Below are positions 1 to 11,300 of a stretch of 64,000 nt of DNA, piece after piece. Source of the DNA: Cinclus cinclus (Eukaryota; Chordata; Aves; Passeriformes; Cinclidae); contig NC_085059.1 in NCBI RefSeq assembly GCF_963662255.1, positions 1,474,501-1,538,500 on the forward strand. Direction: 5' to 3'. The position numbers and the translations under genes were made by a program. A model generated the notes under the pieces. That model made no database searches. It was not told where the DNA came from and saw only the letters and a list, made by a program, of their open reading frames with translations. Numbering within the stretch: position 1 is the first letter of the stretch; each line of letters starts with the position of its first letter.

Positions 1-332
1 GGTTTGTGTGACACATCCTCAAGGGGTTTGCTCAGAATTTCCTGCATCCATCACCACTGCTGGGGGTGATTGCCATAGAGCTGCTAACAGCTGTCCACTG
101 TGGAACAGAGAGGGTGCCCTCAGCACATCAACACCTCAGGATTTGGTCAGAACTGCTGCTGAGGCTGAGCTCTGTGCTTTGCAGCATCCTCCTGATTCCC
201 ATCCATGTCTACAGCAGCCAATCCCACCTGGGGTCTGCCCAAACCAGAGCGAGCCCCATGCCTTGGGTTTTAGCTTTTATATTTTCCAGAATCTCTGCTG
301 CATAGTGTGTAACTCTGAAACTTTATATTAAG

Positions 333-681
333 TGTTGGTGAGTTCTCTTCACAGGGGAGTCAGACAAAACAGTTCCTTCCCAGCTGGAGAATCAAGGACA
401 GCTGGTACCCAAAGAGCAGAAACAACAGCGAGGGAAAGGGGGCAAGGCAGGGGGCTGAGACTTCACAGCCTGGGGCTGTGCTTGGATAATGGACCCCAAT
501 ATGGAGATGAACCAAAACTTATAAAAGTGTAAAACTCGTGACCAGGATCCACCTTGGATTTGATTTGGGTGTAGCCCCGGCCGGGCTCTTGCACTGCCCA
601 AGGTGGATCCTTCCAATAAATACTGACTTTATTCCTTTTGCTCTGCCTGGTCTCTGTTCCAGCTCAGCCTTTCCAGCTTAG
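333..681 (+). mobile_element. Probable solo LTR with TATA box and poly(A) signal
   Basis: The segment opens TGTTGGTGAG, has TTATAAAA at 519-526 and AATAAA at 615-620, and then a T-rich and CT-rich tail. TATA box, about 90 bp, poly(A) signal, then a short tail matches the U3-R-U5 order of an LTR. No exact target duplication was found, so the ends are approximate. It could instead be a chance promoter plus poly(A) pair. Confidence 0.5.
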
Positions 682-971
682 CTTTCCAGCCACTGTGATC
701 AGGAGCATCTCCTGCAGTTCACTGCAGGCAGGACAATTGCTCGAGAGCTGTAGCTGACAGTGAGGAACAGCTCCAGCAGGAGGAGGAGCGTGTGCTGTGC
801 TTCAGAGGACGGCAAACCCTCCATTTGTACAAAAATTACAGAAAACATCCACATGCTTTGGGTTATTTGTACCACCAAGGGCTGGTATTACAGAAATGCA
901 ATTCCTCCCAGGAAAGCTGAGCTGACACCCTGGCAAGAGCTGCAGCCAAGGTGTCCCTAACTCAGAATATT

Positions 972-1031
972 TAATTTCATTTATTTCATTTCATTTATTC
1001 CATTTCATTTATTCCATTTCATTTCATTTCA
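972..1031 (+). repeat. ATTTC/ATTCC pentanucleotide microsatellite
   Basis: Imperfect tandem ATTTC, ATTTATTC and ATTCC units over about 60 bp. Confidence 0.9.
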
Positions 1032-1724
1032 CATGTAATACCGAAATATTAGGCATGTTCTCACTCCCCTTCCAGCTTGTGTTTTTTTACATAAGATAGA
1101 CACATATGGATCTTTCCTGGGTTGTATCCATTACCCTCCCTCCTAAAAATCTGTGCTAATCCTATTTTTACTGCAGAACCCCAGAGCATTCTTTTTTGCT
1201 CTGAAAATTCAAACACTGGTAATTTCTCCCTACCTGTATTCCAGAAAAAGTTTCTGAAGGAATGAGACTCGACCCAGTTTTAGACAAATTTGAGCTGTAG
1301 CACCCAATGTTGCCAAAATGTTCAGAGGGACCTTACAATATTCAACTGGAATTAAGCATTTTTACAGTATTATCCTTGATATCTGGTGTACAAATACAGA
1401 TTTCTTGAGATTTTTCTTGTACATGGTGGGGTAGCAATGTCTTAAATCAGACCTCCTTCTTTGTAGTGGTTCAGTGACAACAACAGGACTTTCTTACAAT
1501 TCAGTATAAGATTCAACACCCCAGAACAGGAAAGATTTTGCAGAAAACTACTGTGATCCTGAACTACCAAAAACAGACCAGCATGGCATTCAGAGACAAA
1601 ACCAGACAAATCTCTGGATGAACAAGCCATGGAAGAAGTTTCCAAGGTGCATTTTCCCTAAGGAACACCAAGGCTTCCTGCCAGCACTGGGGATGCTGCA
1701 GCATGGGCTCCAACAGAACAGGGA

Positions 1725-2825
1725 TAAGGAAATGAGCTGAGAGGGACCTGGGGGTCCTGGATGGTGCCAGGTGAACAGAAATGAGTCAGCAGTGCCCTGG
1801 AGCCAGCAGGGCCATCCCTGTCCTGGGGACATCCCTGTCCTGGGACCATCATCCTGGGGCCATCCCTGTCCTGGGACCATCCCTGTCCTGGGGCCATCCC
1901 TGTCCTGGGGACCATCCCTATCCTGGGACCATCCCTGTCCTGGGGGCCATCCCTGTCCTGGGACCATCCCTGTCCTGGGGACCATTCCTATCCTGGGACC
2001 ATCCCTGTCCTGGGGACCATCCCTGTCCTGGGACCATCCCTATCCTGGGACCATCCCTGTCCTGGGGACCATCCCAGTCCTGGGACCATCCCTGTCCTGG
2101 GACCATCCTTATCCTGGGACCATCCCTGTCCTGGGGCCATCCCTGTCCTGGGGCCATCCCTGTCCTGGGGACCATCCCTGTCCTGGGGACCATCCCTATC
2201 CTGGGGCCATCCCTGTCCTGGGGACCATCCCTGTCCTGGGGCCATCCCTGTCCTGGGGACCATCCCTGTCCTGGGGACATCCCTGTCCTGGGGACATCCC
2301 TGTCCTGGGGCCATCAGGGGCCAGGGAGGGATTGTCCAGCTCTGCTCTGGGCTGGGGCAGCCTCACCTCCAGTGCTGGGACAGTTTGGGTGCCACAAGAT
2401 AAAAAAGCATTGGAGAGTGTCCAAATGATGGACATGAGGATGGGGAAGGGTCTGGAGAGGAGCAGCTGAGGGGACTTGGTTTGTTCAGCTGGAGGAGAGT
2501 GAGGGGAGACCTCACTGTGGTCACAACTTCCTCCTCAGGGGCAGCTCTGATCTCTTCACTCTCCTGGCCAGCAGCATGGTCCAGGGAATGGCTGGAGCTG
2601 GGCCAGGGCAGGCTCAGGCTGGATTTTGGGAAAGGTTCTTCCTTTCCCCAGAGGGTACAGGGCGCTGCCCAGGCTCCCCAGGGAATGGGCACTGCCAGAG
2701 CTTCAGGGGTGTTTGGACACTGCTCCAGGGATGCCCAGGGGGGATTTTGGGGTGTCTGGGCAGGGCCAGGAGCTGGATCCATGATCCTGGTGGGTTCCTT
2801 CCAGCTCAGGATATCCCCTGATCCT
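1725..2825 (+). mobile_element. CR1 LINE 3' portion split by an internal minisatellite
   Basis: The left part (about 1725-1811) has the CR1 stretch with GAGTCAGCAGTGCCCTGG. The right part (about 2315-2825) continues in CR1 order: GGGAGGGATTGTCC, TTTGGGTGCCACAAGATAAA, GAGAGTGTCCAAA, GGTCTGGAGAGGAGCAGCTG, then the 3' region with CCAGAGGGTACAGG. This is the C-terminal reverse-transcriptase region and 3'UTR of a 5'-truncated CR1, with no intact frame. Between the halves lies a 0.5 kb tandem array that looks derived from CR1 itself. Confidence 0.8.
1812..2314 (+). repeat. GC-rich minisatellite, about 18-20 bp unit
   Basis: Tandem copies of a CCATCCCTGTCCTGGGGA-type unit, with single-base length changes and CTAT/CTGT variants, run about 0.5 kb (over 25 copies). 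Open frames on both strands here are artefacts of the repeat. Confidence 0.97.
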
Positions 2826-3041
2826 GAGCAGTTTTGTCTCCACTGCCCATTTGTGTTGCAGTGGTGCAGCTCTCACTCTCCCATCGCTGAACCAGAGTCT
2901 GGAGCTGCAGCCTGGTTTGGGGGGAACTCTGTAAATGTGGGGCAGCTTGGGAGTGCTAACATGAAACTCACATCTGCCAGCAATTACATTTGCTCACTGA
3001 AGCACAAAAGAATTCTGCTTGTTTTTATTATGCTATAAATG

Positions 3042-3290
3042 CAGCAATGGCACCAGAGGAAGGGGCAGGGGCTGAGCCCAGGAATTGTCCCTGCACAGGA
3101 GGCAGAACTGGTGCCCTGGGCAGTGCCCAGCCCTGAGCAGAGTGTGCAGAGAGGCTGTGGAGTGTCCCTCCCTGGGGATATTCCAGATATTCCTGTGCCC
3201 TGAGCTCTGGGATGGCCCTGCTGGAGCAGGGAGGTGGCACCAGGTGACACAACCTGAGCCAGGCTGGCATTCTGGGATTCTGTAGAGCTC
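3042..3290 (+). mobile_element. CR1 3' fragment, copy identical to 10808-11043
   Basis: A CR1-type 3' end contains GCAGAGAGGCTGTGGAGTGT, the GATATTCCAGA motif, GATGGCCCTGCTGGAGCAGG and a terminal CATTCTGGGATTCTG. Positions 3042-3277 match the reverse complement of 10808-11043 without a single difference. The left end is a 5' truncation. Confidence 0.75.
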
Positions 3291-4309
3291 AGAGGCCAAG
3301 ACAGGCTTCCAGAGTCAGGATCATTCTGGAGGCTCTCAAGGATGGGTAATTCTGCAGTGGGAATGAAACCTGAGCTCCTCCTCAGGCAGAGCAGCAGTGC
3401 TGGCCAAGAATCCCAGCCAGTGTGCCACAGCCACAGAGCTGGTGGTTAGGAAGGAGCTTTTAAATGGTTTTGAGAGACATGGAAAATGCCACAATTAGGG
3501 AATTGTATATTCCTTATGCAAATATTTTTCATATGTCCTCCCATACCAGGAGGCATTTGATTTTAGGTTTGTTTTCTTAGGGAAACAAGGTTTAAGCAAC
3601 CACAAAGTCTGCTCGCTCCACCCAACAACCTGTGTCATTCATTGCTACATCTCTATCACATTTATTACAAACTGATTGTCCTGCAAGAGTCGGGAGAGCA
3701 CAAGGCCAGACAGAAAGGAGAGATTATTTTTGTGACAAAGGGATGAAGTCACAGTGCAGCCTTTATTGCATCCACTCACAGTTTGTTCTGACAAAGCAGA
3801 GATTCCAGCTCCTGGAAACAAATCCTGAAGAACCTGGGCTGGAGAACTGCTACACGTGGAGCCACAGGCATCAAGGACAGGGGAGGAGAGGCTGACTCTT
3901 TGTTTGCCCTCTCCTTCCCCTCTGGAGGAAGCAGCTCCCAGAGCAGCCAGAGGGGTTCTGGCAGCAGAACAGAACCCCCAAACCCTGGCAGGGGTCAGTG
4001 TTTAAAGAGCACAATCCGCAGCTGGCACAGGGCAGCAGCTGTGACCCCATTCATACCCCCCTCAAGTGTGTCACCCTCTGGGTGACATCCAGAGGGACCT
4101 GGATGAGCCCCAGTGGTGGCCCAAGGGGAGTCCACGAGGTTTAATGAGGCCAGGTTCTGGCACTGCTCCTGGGCTGGGACAGCTCCAGGATCAGTCAGTA
4201 CAAGGTGCCAGCCTGGCAAACCCCACTGGACAGAAAACAGGAAATGCTGGGGTAGCACAACTCCAAAAGATGCACCCAGATCCTGGCTGGGGCAGCCCAG
4301 AGCAGCCTC

Positions 4310-4749
4310 GGGAGGGGAGGGGAGGGGAGGGGAGGGGAGGGGAGGGGAAGGGAAGGGAAGGGAAGGGAAGGGAAGGGAAGGGAAGGGAAGGGAAGGGAAG
4401 GGAAGGGAAGGGAAGGGAAGGGAAGGGAAGGGAAGGGAAGGGAAGGGAAGGGAAGGGAAGGGAAGGGAAGGGAAGGGAAGGGAAGGGAAGGGAAGGGAAG
4501 GGAAGGGAAGGGAAGGGAAGGGAAGGGAAGGGAAGGGAAGGGAAGGGAAGGGAAGGGAAGGGAAGGGAAGGGAAGGGAAGGGAAGGGAAGGGAAGGGAAG
4601 GGAAGGGGGGAAGAGGGAAGGGGAAGGGAAGGGAAGGGAAGGGAAGGGAAGGGAAGGGAAGGGAAGGGAAGGGAAGGGAAGGGAAGGGAAGGGAAGGGAA
4701 GGGAAGGGGGGAAGAGGGAAGGGGGAGGGGAAAGGGGGAAGGGGGAAGG
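4310..4749 (+). repeat. Large GGGGA/GGGAA pentanucleotide array
   Basis: About 440 bp of GGGGA followed by GGGAA units, broken twice by GGGGGGAAGAGGGAA interruptions near 4605 and 4705. One strand is wholly purine. The regular GGG runs separated by two adenines fit a G-quadruplex-capable sequence. Long frames on both strands are repeat artefacts. Confidence 0.98.
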
Positions 4750-6277
4750 GTCCCCCCAGGACAGGCTGGGTCCCCTCAGAGGGGCAGGGGCTGCCCCCCA
4801 GACTTTGCACTGGACTGTAAATAACAAGGTGACCTCTGAGGGTGCTGGCACTGTCCTGGGGCTGTCCTGGCACTGGGAGGGGATGCTGCCAGCCCTGAAC
4901 ACTCCCAGGATGGCTGGGCATGGGCCAGGGCTGGACACATCCCCACACCCCTCGTGGGGATGGCCCTGGGCTGCTGCCTCCTGGCACTGCTCTGCCTGGA
5001 TAAAAATCAGGCATTTCCAGAATAGCTGCTGCCCTACACGTTGACGTTCAGACTCTTCTCTTTGTTTCCTCTCTAGCTCGAGGCAGCTCTCCCAGACTCA
5101 CAGAAAGCCTCACTGGAGCAGAGGAAGGGCTGTGGTTTGGCATGAGGTGCTGTCTGATGATACAAGACTGCTACTGTCCCCAGAACTCACAGTTTCTTAA
5201 TTATCTTCTATCATTTGCCAGTATTTTGTCTTTGAGCTTCTGTTTTGCTGAAGCCACTGTCCCTGCAGGAGACCACTGGTTTTCCTTCAGAGCAGAATGG
5301 CCTGATGCCCACGGAGGTAAAAAGGAATTTTCTCAGCACAGGGCTGGGTTCTTTCCCTCTTGCCCCCTCTCCCATCTCAGCTCTCCTTTAGTTTCAGGGA
5401 AGGTCAGAGCCCTGCTGCTCTCCCCAGCACCCACCTGCAGGAAGGAAGCAGGAAAGGGCTCCAGCCCAGGCAGGGCTTTCCCCCAGGCAGGAGCAGGGTG
5501 TGATGACTGATGTGTTTCATCAGAATGCAAATCCAGCTCCAAGAGATTCGTGATGAAACTGTGAGAGCTGGCAACAGTGGAAGGAATGAGTATCACAGAA
5601 GATCCGATAGTCAGAGGAGTTTTGGACTGGTTACTCAGAGAGATAAGGACCAGGAGCTTCACCAAAAGACAAATTCATCCCAGTTGTGCAATGCTTTTGC
5701 TGCTGTCAACCGAGAGCAATTTGCAGTGGGCAGTACCTGAAACATGAACGCAGCTGCTTCAGCCTGCTGAAACATGAGACAGAGCTTTGAATTTTTATGA
5801 ACACAGAGAAACAGCTGCAGAAGTTAAAACTCATAGTAATCCCCCTCTGAGAAGTCTTTGGCCCAAAGAGGAGTTTATAAACTCACAGGCTTTGTGCATC
5901 ATTTCTTACACACGCTGTCTGCCGCTTCCCAACACACCCAGCAGCACATCCAGGCACGTAAGGAAAGCAGATTTAACAGAAGGATACAACCTGCAAGTGC
6001 TTCAGACATTTCCAGCACCCTGTCTGACACAGCAGGTGGCCCTTGAGGCACCTGCAGGTTTTTGGGTTTTTTGTCACAGAGATAACCTGGGAGGTCCAGC
6101 TTGGCAAATCAGGGGAGTGTCAAGCATGGAATCCCAGCAGAAAGAAAAGCAGCCCCCACCCATAGCAGAGCACTGCAGGTCCAGGGGAGCCCCTGGAGGA
6201 TGCTCTCTGCCAGCTGCCCTCCTGGTGCACTGGGATCAGCTGCTGCTTCTCCTTGGCTCAGTGAAAAAGCAGCATTT

Positions 6278-6405
6278 CTCAATGGAAAACTCCATTTCTG
6301 AATGGAAAACGCCATTTCTCAATGGAAAAGCACCATTTCCGAATGGAAAAGCACCATTTCTGGATGGAAAAGCACCATTTCTATATGAAAAAGTTCATTT
6401 TCTAA
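6278..6405 (+). repeat. About 20-bp tandem repeat, six copies
   Basis: Units of AATGGAAAAGCACCATTTCT type, with variation at the junctions, end in a diverged ATATGAAAAAGTTCATTTTC copy. Confidence 0.9.
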
Positions 6406-9133
6406 ATTGGTGGCTGGGCCTGGAAGAGCAGAAGATGAGTCTGATTGCTCAGGGAGAGGAAAGGCAGGGAGCCTGGTTGGGAGCCTGCATGGTGCTGTCA
6501 GAGCATCCTTGATCAAATCTGTCACCAAGATTTCAGGGTCCTGGCAATTCTGAATTACTCTGAGCAGCACTTTGTCATTTGAATAAAGTCCATGGGCTCG
6601 GGAGTCTGTGCTGGTGAGGGACCAGAGCCTGAGAGGTGCAGCTTGGCTTCAGCACTGACTGTTCCTCCTGTCCCTCCTGTTCCTCCATCCCCTCCTGCTC
6701 CTCATGTCTGATCCTTTTACATCTAAGACAAATCTATCACTGCGCTTTCCAGCCACTATCAAAATCTGGATTTAAGCCTCATTTAAGCCTCTGATTTAAG
6801 CCTCAACAGTCATTTTGACTGTTTAGCATATTTGGGGCTGCTCTCATCTTTGCCTGAGTTAGAACCTTGTTAAGACCTTGGCTGGGCTGTTCTGGCCTCT
6901 CCCTACACGCTGTGCTGGTCACTGGATCTTTTACCAAGCACTTGCTTCAAGCAATTGGATTGTAGGTGTTGGGAAAAAATCAAAAGAGCAGCTCCAGAGG
7001 GCACATTTGCTAGGTCAGAGCTCTGAGAAGTGTTACAGAGACCTCCTGACACTGAAACAGTTCCAGGCAGTTGGGAACAGGATTAATTTGGGTAATTGAG
7101 TCTGACATGGCTGAGAGTGAACAGTGCTGAAATCCACTTTGGAGCCCCTAGAACAAGAAGATAAGTCAAATCTACCACTTGGAAATTCTTTCTTTCATAT
7201 CTTTTGTTGGCAATACCATGAACTCCTTGTTAATGGTATAGCAGCTGCAAAATGTCCAGGTCCCAGCTGCAATCTGGGGAAACAGGCAGGAGCTGAATTT
7301 GGTACCAAACAAGTTAAGGCTCTGAGCTGTTGTTCCCTTTGTCAGTGGATTCCTGCACCAGACATTCCCTGAGCATCCAGCAGGGACTGTGGCTCCTGGA
7401 GCTGTGCTACATGGGAGTTCAGCACGTGGAATGAGACAAATTACCTTTAATTAACAAATTGCTTTTCATTAAGCCCCTGCAGGACATGAAGGGACATTTT
7501 TCAAGGCACCCAAAAAAAGGAGCAGGGTGTAGCACCCCCATGGAAAACCAAAGTGCTCAGTAGTGAACTCCTCCCTGGCACTGTGGAGGAGCAGAAACGA
7601 CCCCCAGCACCCAAAAATCAGCATTCCTGAGTTCCTGAGCACGGAGTGTTCCAATTCCTGGCACAGATGGCTTTGACAGGAGCATCCCCTGCTCGTGGTG
7701 CTGCTCTGCTCCACAGGGAGAGTCACTCTGAGATAAAGATTTGCCCATCAGGGATTCAGGACTTACTGTTCCATCAGACACCCCAAGCAGGCCCTTGTTC
7801 ATCATTCCTACCATTGCCAGAGACACGCTTGGTCCAGAGGAAAGGAAAAATTATGAAAAGGATACAGAATAAATTACCATGGTGAGGGCTGAGCAGAGCA
7901 CACCCCTCTGTGCTGCAGCCCTCATGACAAAGTCAGGTAACAGGAGCACAAGGTACAAATATTTTTTTCATGTAGTTTAAACCCAAACCCACACAGATAA
8001 GCATTTTACCAATCTTAATTGGTAAGAATGTGTTGTCATCGCAGCCTCATTTGAAATTATGAAATCACTTTGACCTTAAAACTCAAAAAATTTCCAGTTT
8101 ATCCAATCCCAAAAGACTCTGTGTGAAATGCCAATTTTTTTATTCTGTTTTTCTTTGGCAGGGAAATTAAGAATTTAATTATAATTCATCCATCCTTACA
8201 CTCTGAAGTTGCTTGGCTTCATTACCTCACAGGTCTCCTGAATTCCTGCATCCCACAAACAGCTCCATCATCTTTTTGTTTAATTACAAATTACCTTCAC
8301 TTACACCAAAACTCTCTCATGGATTGGATGCAGACCGTCTGACAGAACTGTTTGATTATTTTCTGTGCCCTCTTTTCGAGGCTCTCCATCTCTTCCAGAG
8401 CCCTGAGTGAAACAAGATGCTTGAATTCCTTTCCCTCCCATGCTTCTGCTCCCAGAACAGCTCCTGGTTTGGTGTAGGAGGAAGGGAGCACTCAGCTCCA
8501 GCCCTGGCTGCTTTCTGAGGAAAGCACAGTGTGAAGTGGCAGGATTTATTTAAAAAGTGATTTATTAACAAACAATGGACAGCTCCTCTGGCCAAGCAGC
8601 CTCTCACTCTCCAGCAGGCCACCACGCCTGAAATCAGAAAAGCAGTTTTCAAAATCCCTCACACGTTCCACCTGAGCTGCTGGATGCGTGAGAGATCTAG
8701 AGGAAGTAAAAAGAGCTAGTCTGGTTTAGCACAGTGATGCTCAAAGGTGTTTTCCTTATATGCCACTCCATGAAAAATTAACTTTTCATTCCCTTTTCAT
8801 TCTCGGTAAGGATTGGAGAGCTGAGAGCTCTGCCAGCCTCCTGCTGGCACTGCACCTTGGCAGAGGATGGCAGGGAATGGCACAGGGGAGATTTGCTCCT
8901 GCTCAGGAGAGCTCTGCCCAAGGTGTTTGGGTCCTCACGCTACAGGAAGGAGATGTCCCAAATGTCCCCTCTGTCCTGGAGAGTGGCACACAGCATGGGG
9001 ACAGCAGCATCACAGCAGCCTGATCACCTCCTTAGCTGTGACTCCATTAAAATTAACCTCTCCCAGCCCTTCCTTATATGTGCTCAGGTCAGCAACTAGC
9101 AAGGTAAAATCCCATCTTCATTAAACACTCAAC

Positions 9134-9540
9134 ACAACTATTATTTATATTTAACACACCTATTACATATTTACCTATTGTAAATATATATACATTATAT
9201 ATAGTGTAACATATATATTACATATATACACATACATATATATGTAATATATATTGTGAATATATATTGTGTATATATATTACATTACAAATATTAAATA
9301 TATATATAATATATAGCATAATGTATATGATATACTATATACTATATACTATATTAAATATATAATATATAATATATAATATATAATATATAATATATAA
9401 TTACTATATAATATATAATTACTATATAATATATAATATATAAGTACTCTACATATATATATAAATACAATACAAATATATATACTAAATATATATGTTT
9501 TTGTATATATATATATATATATAAACACTAAATATAAATA
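9134..9540. repeat. AT-rich TA-dominated low-complexity block
   Basis: About 400 bp of TATATA, TAATATATAATA and TATATTACATA runs, nearly all A and T. It is strongly self-complementary and prone to cruciforms and sequencing slippage. Confidence 0.95.
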
Positions 9541-9582
9541 CCAAACAGTTTTAATGTTCTGTGTTAGTTTTACCTGCACAAA

Positions 9583-9663
9583 AATGAGCCAGCAGTGCCC
9601 TGGAGCCAACAGGTATCCCTGTGGATCCCTTCCAGCCCAGGAGATTCCATGATTCCATGATAA
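9583..9663 (+). mobile_element. Short CR1 fragment with internal deletion
   Basis: ATGAGCCAGCAGTGCCCTGG, from the coding part, is joined closely to CCCTTCCAGCCCAGG and ATTCCATGATTCCATGA, the CR1 3' terminus with its characteristic 8-bp repeats. The middle of the element is missing. Confidence 0.7.
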
Positions 9664-10807
9664 TATTTTGAGATTTTTAAAAAATGAAGGCATCGCTGTG
9701 GGAAACTGACAGTGAGATGGGATCAGAAGCAAACCCAGAACAACCAAAAAGCCAAGATAAATGTTAAATTGTTAAATTGGACAAGATTCTGGGTTATGTT
9801 TATATGACTTGTTTCCCTTTCCAGCTGAGCATTTGTCCCTCATTTGCACCTGGAAGGGGCATCTTGGAGATAACACAAACAAGAGCCGAAAGAACATGGG
9901 AAATCCACTGACATCATCATTTGGGGGAAATTCCAAACGGTGACCTGAGCTAGAAAGGAGAAAAAAGGGATTCAATGGTAGAGAACATTTAGGGCAAGGT
10001 GTGAGGGGTTTTGGGGAGCAGGAGGGGCTGGGTGCCTCGGCAGCACCTCTGGAAGCCTCGAGCACAGAATTCTCACCCCCGATTTGGGGGGTCTGGGGGG
10101 TGAGGAGGAACAAAATCCACCCCAGCAAAACAAGATCTGCTCCCAGGGCTGCTGCAGCCGAGGGGAAGGAAGAGCCAAACACCTGAACGTCCCAGGGCTT
10201 GCTATTTCGGGAGGGAAAAAAAAACAAAAACAAACCCGCACCCAGACAATAAAAACAATTTTACTGCCAAATAAAAGCGTCCCCGACGCTCTCCTACAGA
10301 GGAACAATGACATCCAGCGGTGAGTTCATTCATCACAGGGGTTTGGGAAATCCCATCTCAAACCTGTTCCATTGCTGCATCCCTTTCCCATGTGCTGGTC
10401 CAGCCCTGGCAGACTTTAACATCGTCCTTGCCAGCTGATAACCTTAAAAAAACCTTAAAACCTGCCAGCACAAGGTCCCCTTTAGAGGAGGGGTGCTGGT
10501 TATCAGTCATTAGAGACAACTGGGATTTTTTGGTGCACAAGCTCTTGAGATAAAAACACCCACCTGGTCAGCATTTCCATCCATGGATGATGGATTCCTG
10601 ACTGGATTTTGTCATGTGCTTTCAAAAATCCCATCAGACACACCAAGTCATGGTTAAATGTCTGAGCAGTCCCAAGTCTGCCCCAGCTGCTTCTGTCAAA
10701 GCCACACAAAAGTCTGGGCTAGGTCAGACCCTGAGGAAAAGCCTGATGTTTGCATTGAAATCCAGTTGAGTGAAATGCTGTAAAACCTCTCAATCAGGCC
10801 TGATTCT

Positions 10808-11300
10808 TCCCAGAATGCCAGCCTGGCTCAGGTTGTGTCACCTGGTGCCACCTCCCTGCTCCAGCAGGGCCATCCCAGAGCTCAGGGCACAGGAATATCT
10901 GGAATATCCCCAGGGAGGGACACTCCACAGCCTCTCTGCACACTCTGCTCAGGGCTGGGCACTGCCCAGGGCACCAGTTCTGCCTCCTGTGCAGGGACAA
11001 TTCCTGGGCTCAGCCCCTGCCCCTTCCTCTGGTGCCATTGCTGGGTCCTGGAGCAGAGCCTGGGACTGCTCTGCCCCTCCCTGAACACAGGGACACCCAG
11101 GGACAGACTGGGACAGACAGGGACACACAGGAACAGACAGGGACACCCAGGGACACCCAGGGCTCAGGCCCCTCTCAGCTGGGGCTCCTCCCCAGGCTGA
11201 GCCCCCCCAGCTCCCTCAGCCTTTCCTGGGCATGGAGATGCTCCAGCCCTTGCTCAGCTCCAGGATCTCCTGTCCCTGCTGTGCTGAGGAGCCCAATTCA
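10808..11300 (-). mobile_element. CR1 3' portion on minus strand with small internal minisatellite
   Basis: Read on the minus strand from about 11300: a CR1 stretch (AGGCTGAGGGAGCTGGGGGG, GCTCAGCCTGG), a short array of about 10-bp GGGACACCCA-like units (about 11088-11162 on plus), then the 3' end identical to 3042-3277. It is longer at the 5' side than the other copy. The apparent proline-rich and serine-rich frames across it are LINE shadows. Confidence 0.72.

Larger units (their letters stand above)
1..1724. other. Intergenic sequence, left end
   Basis: Apart from the probable LTR (333-681) and pentanucleotide repeat (972-1031), this is unique sequence with no supported gene. Confidence 0.7.
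3291..9133. other. Intergenic sequence
   Basis: Only the GGGAA array and the 20-bp repeat stand out. Several open frames of 60-240 codons exist, but none has recognisable family motifs, splice context or a coding-like neighbour; the longest are repeat-driven. Confidence 0.65.

Noticed and set aside
1771..2469. Long frames rich in PGTIPVLG or its reverse
   Set aside because: Translation of the CR1-internal minisatellite in several frames on both strands.
3995..5014. 339-codon minus-strand frame and matching plus-strand frames
   Set aside because: The length comes from the GGGAA array, which has no stop codons in several frames; no domain or splice context.
5510..5740. Polar 76-codon plus-strand frame
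   Set aside because: No recognised motif, no splice context and no tie to any neighbour; indistinguishable from chance.
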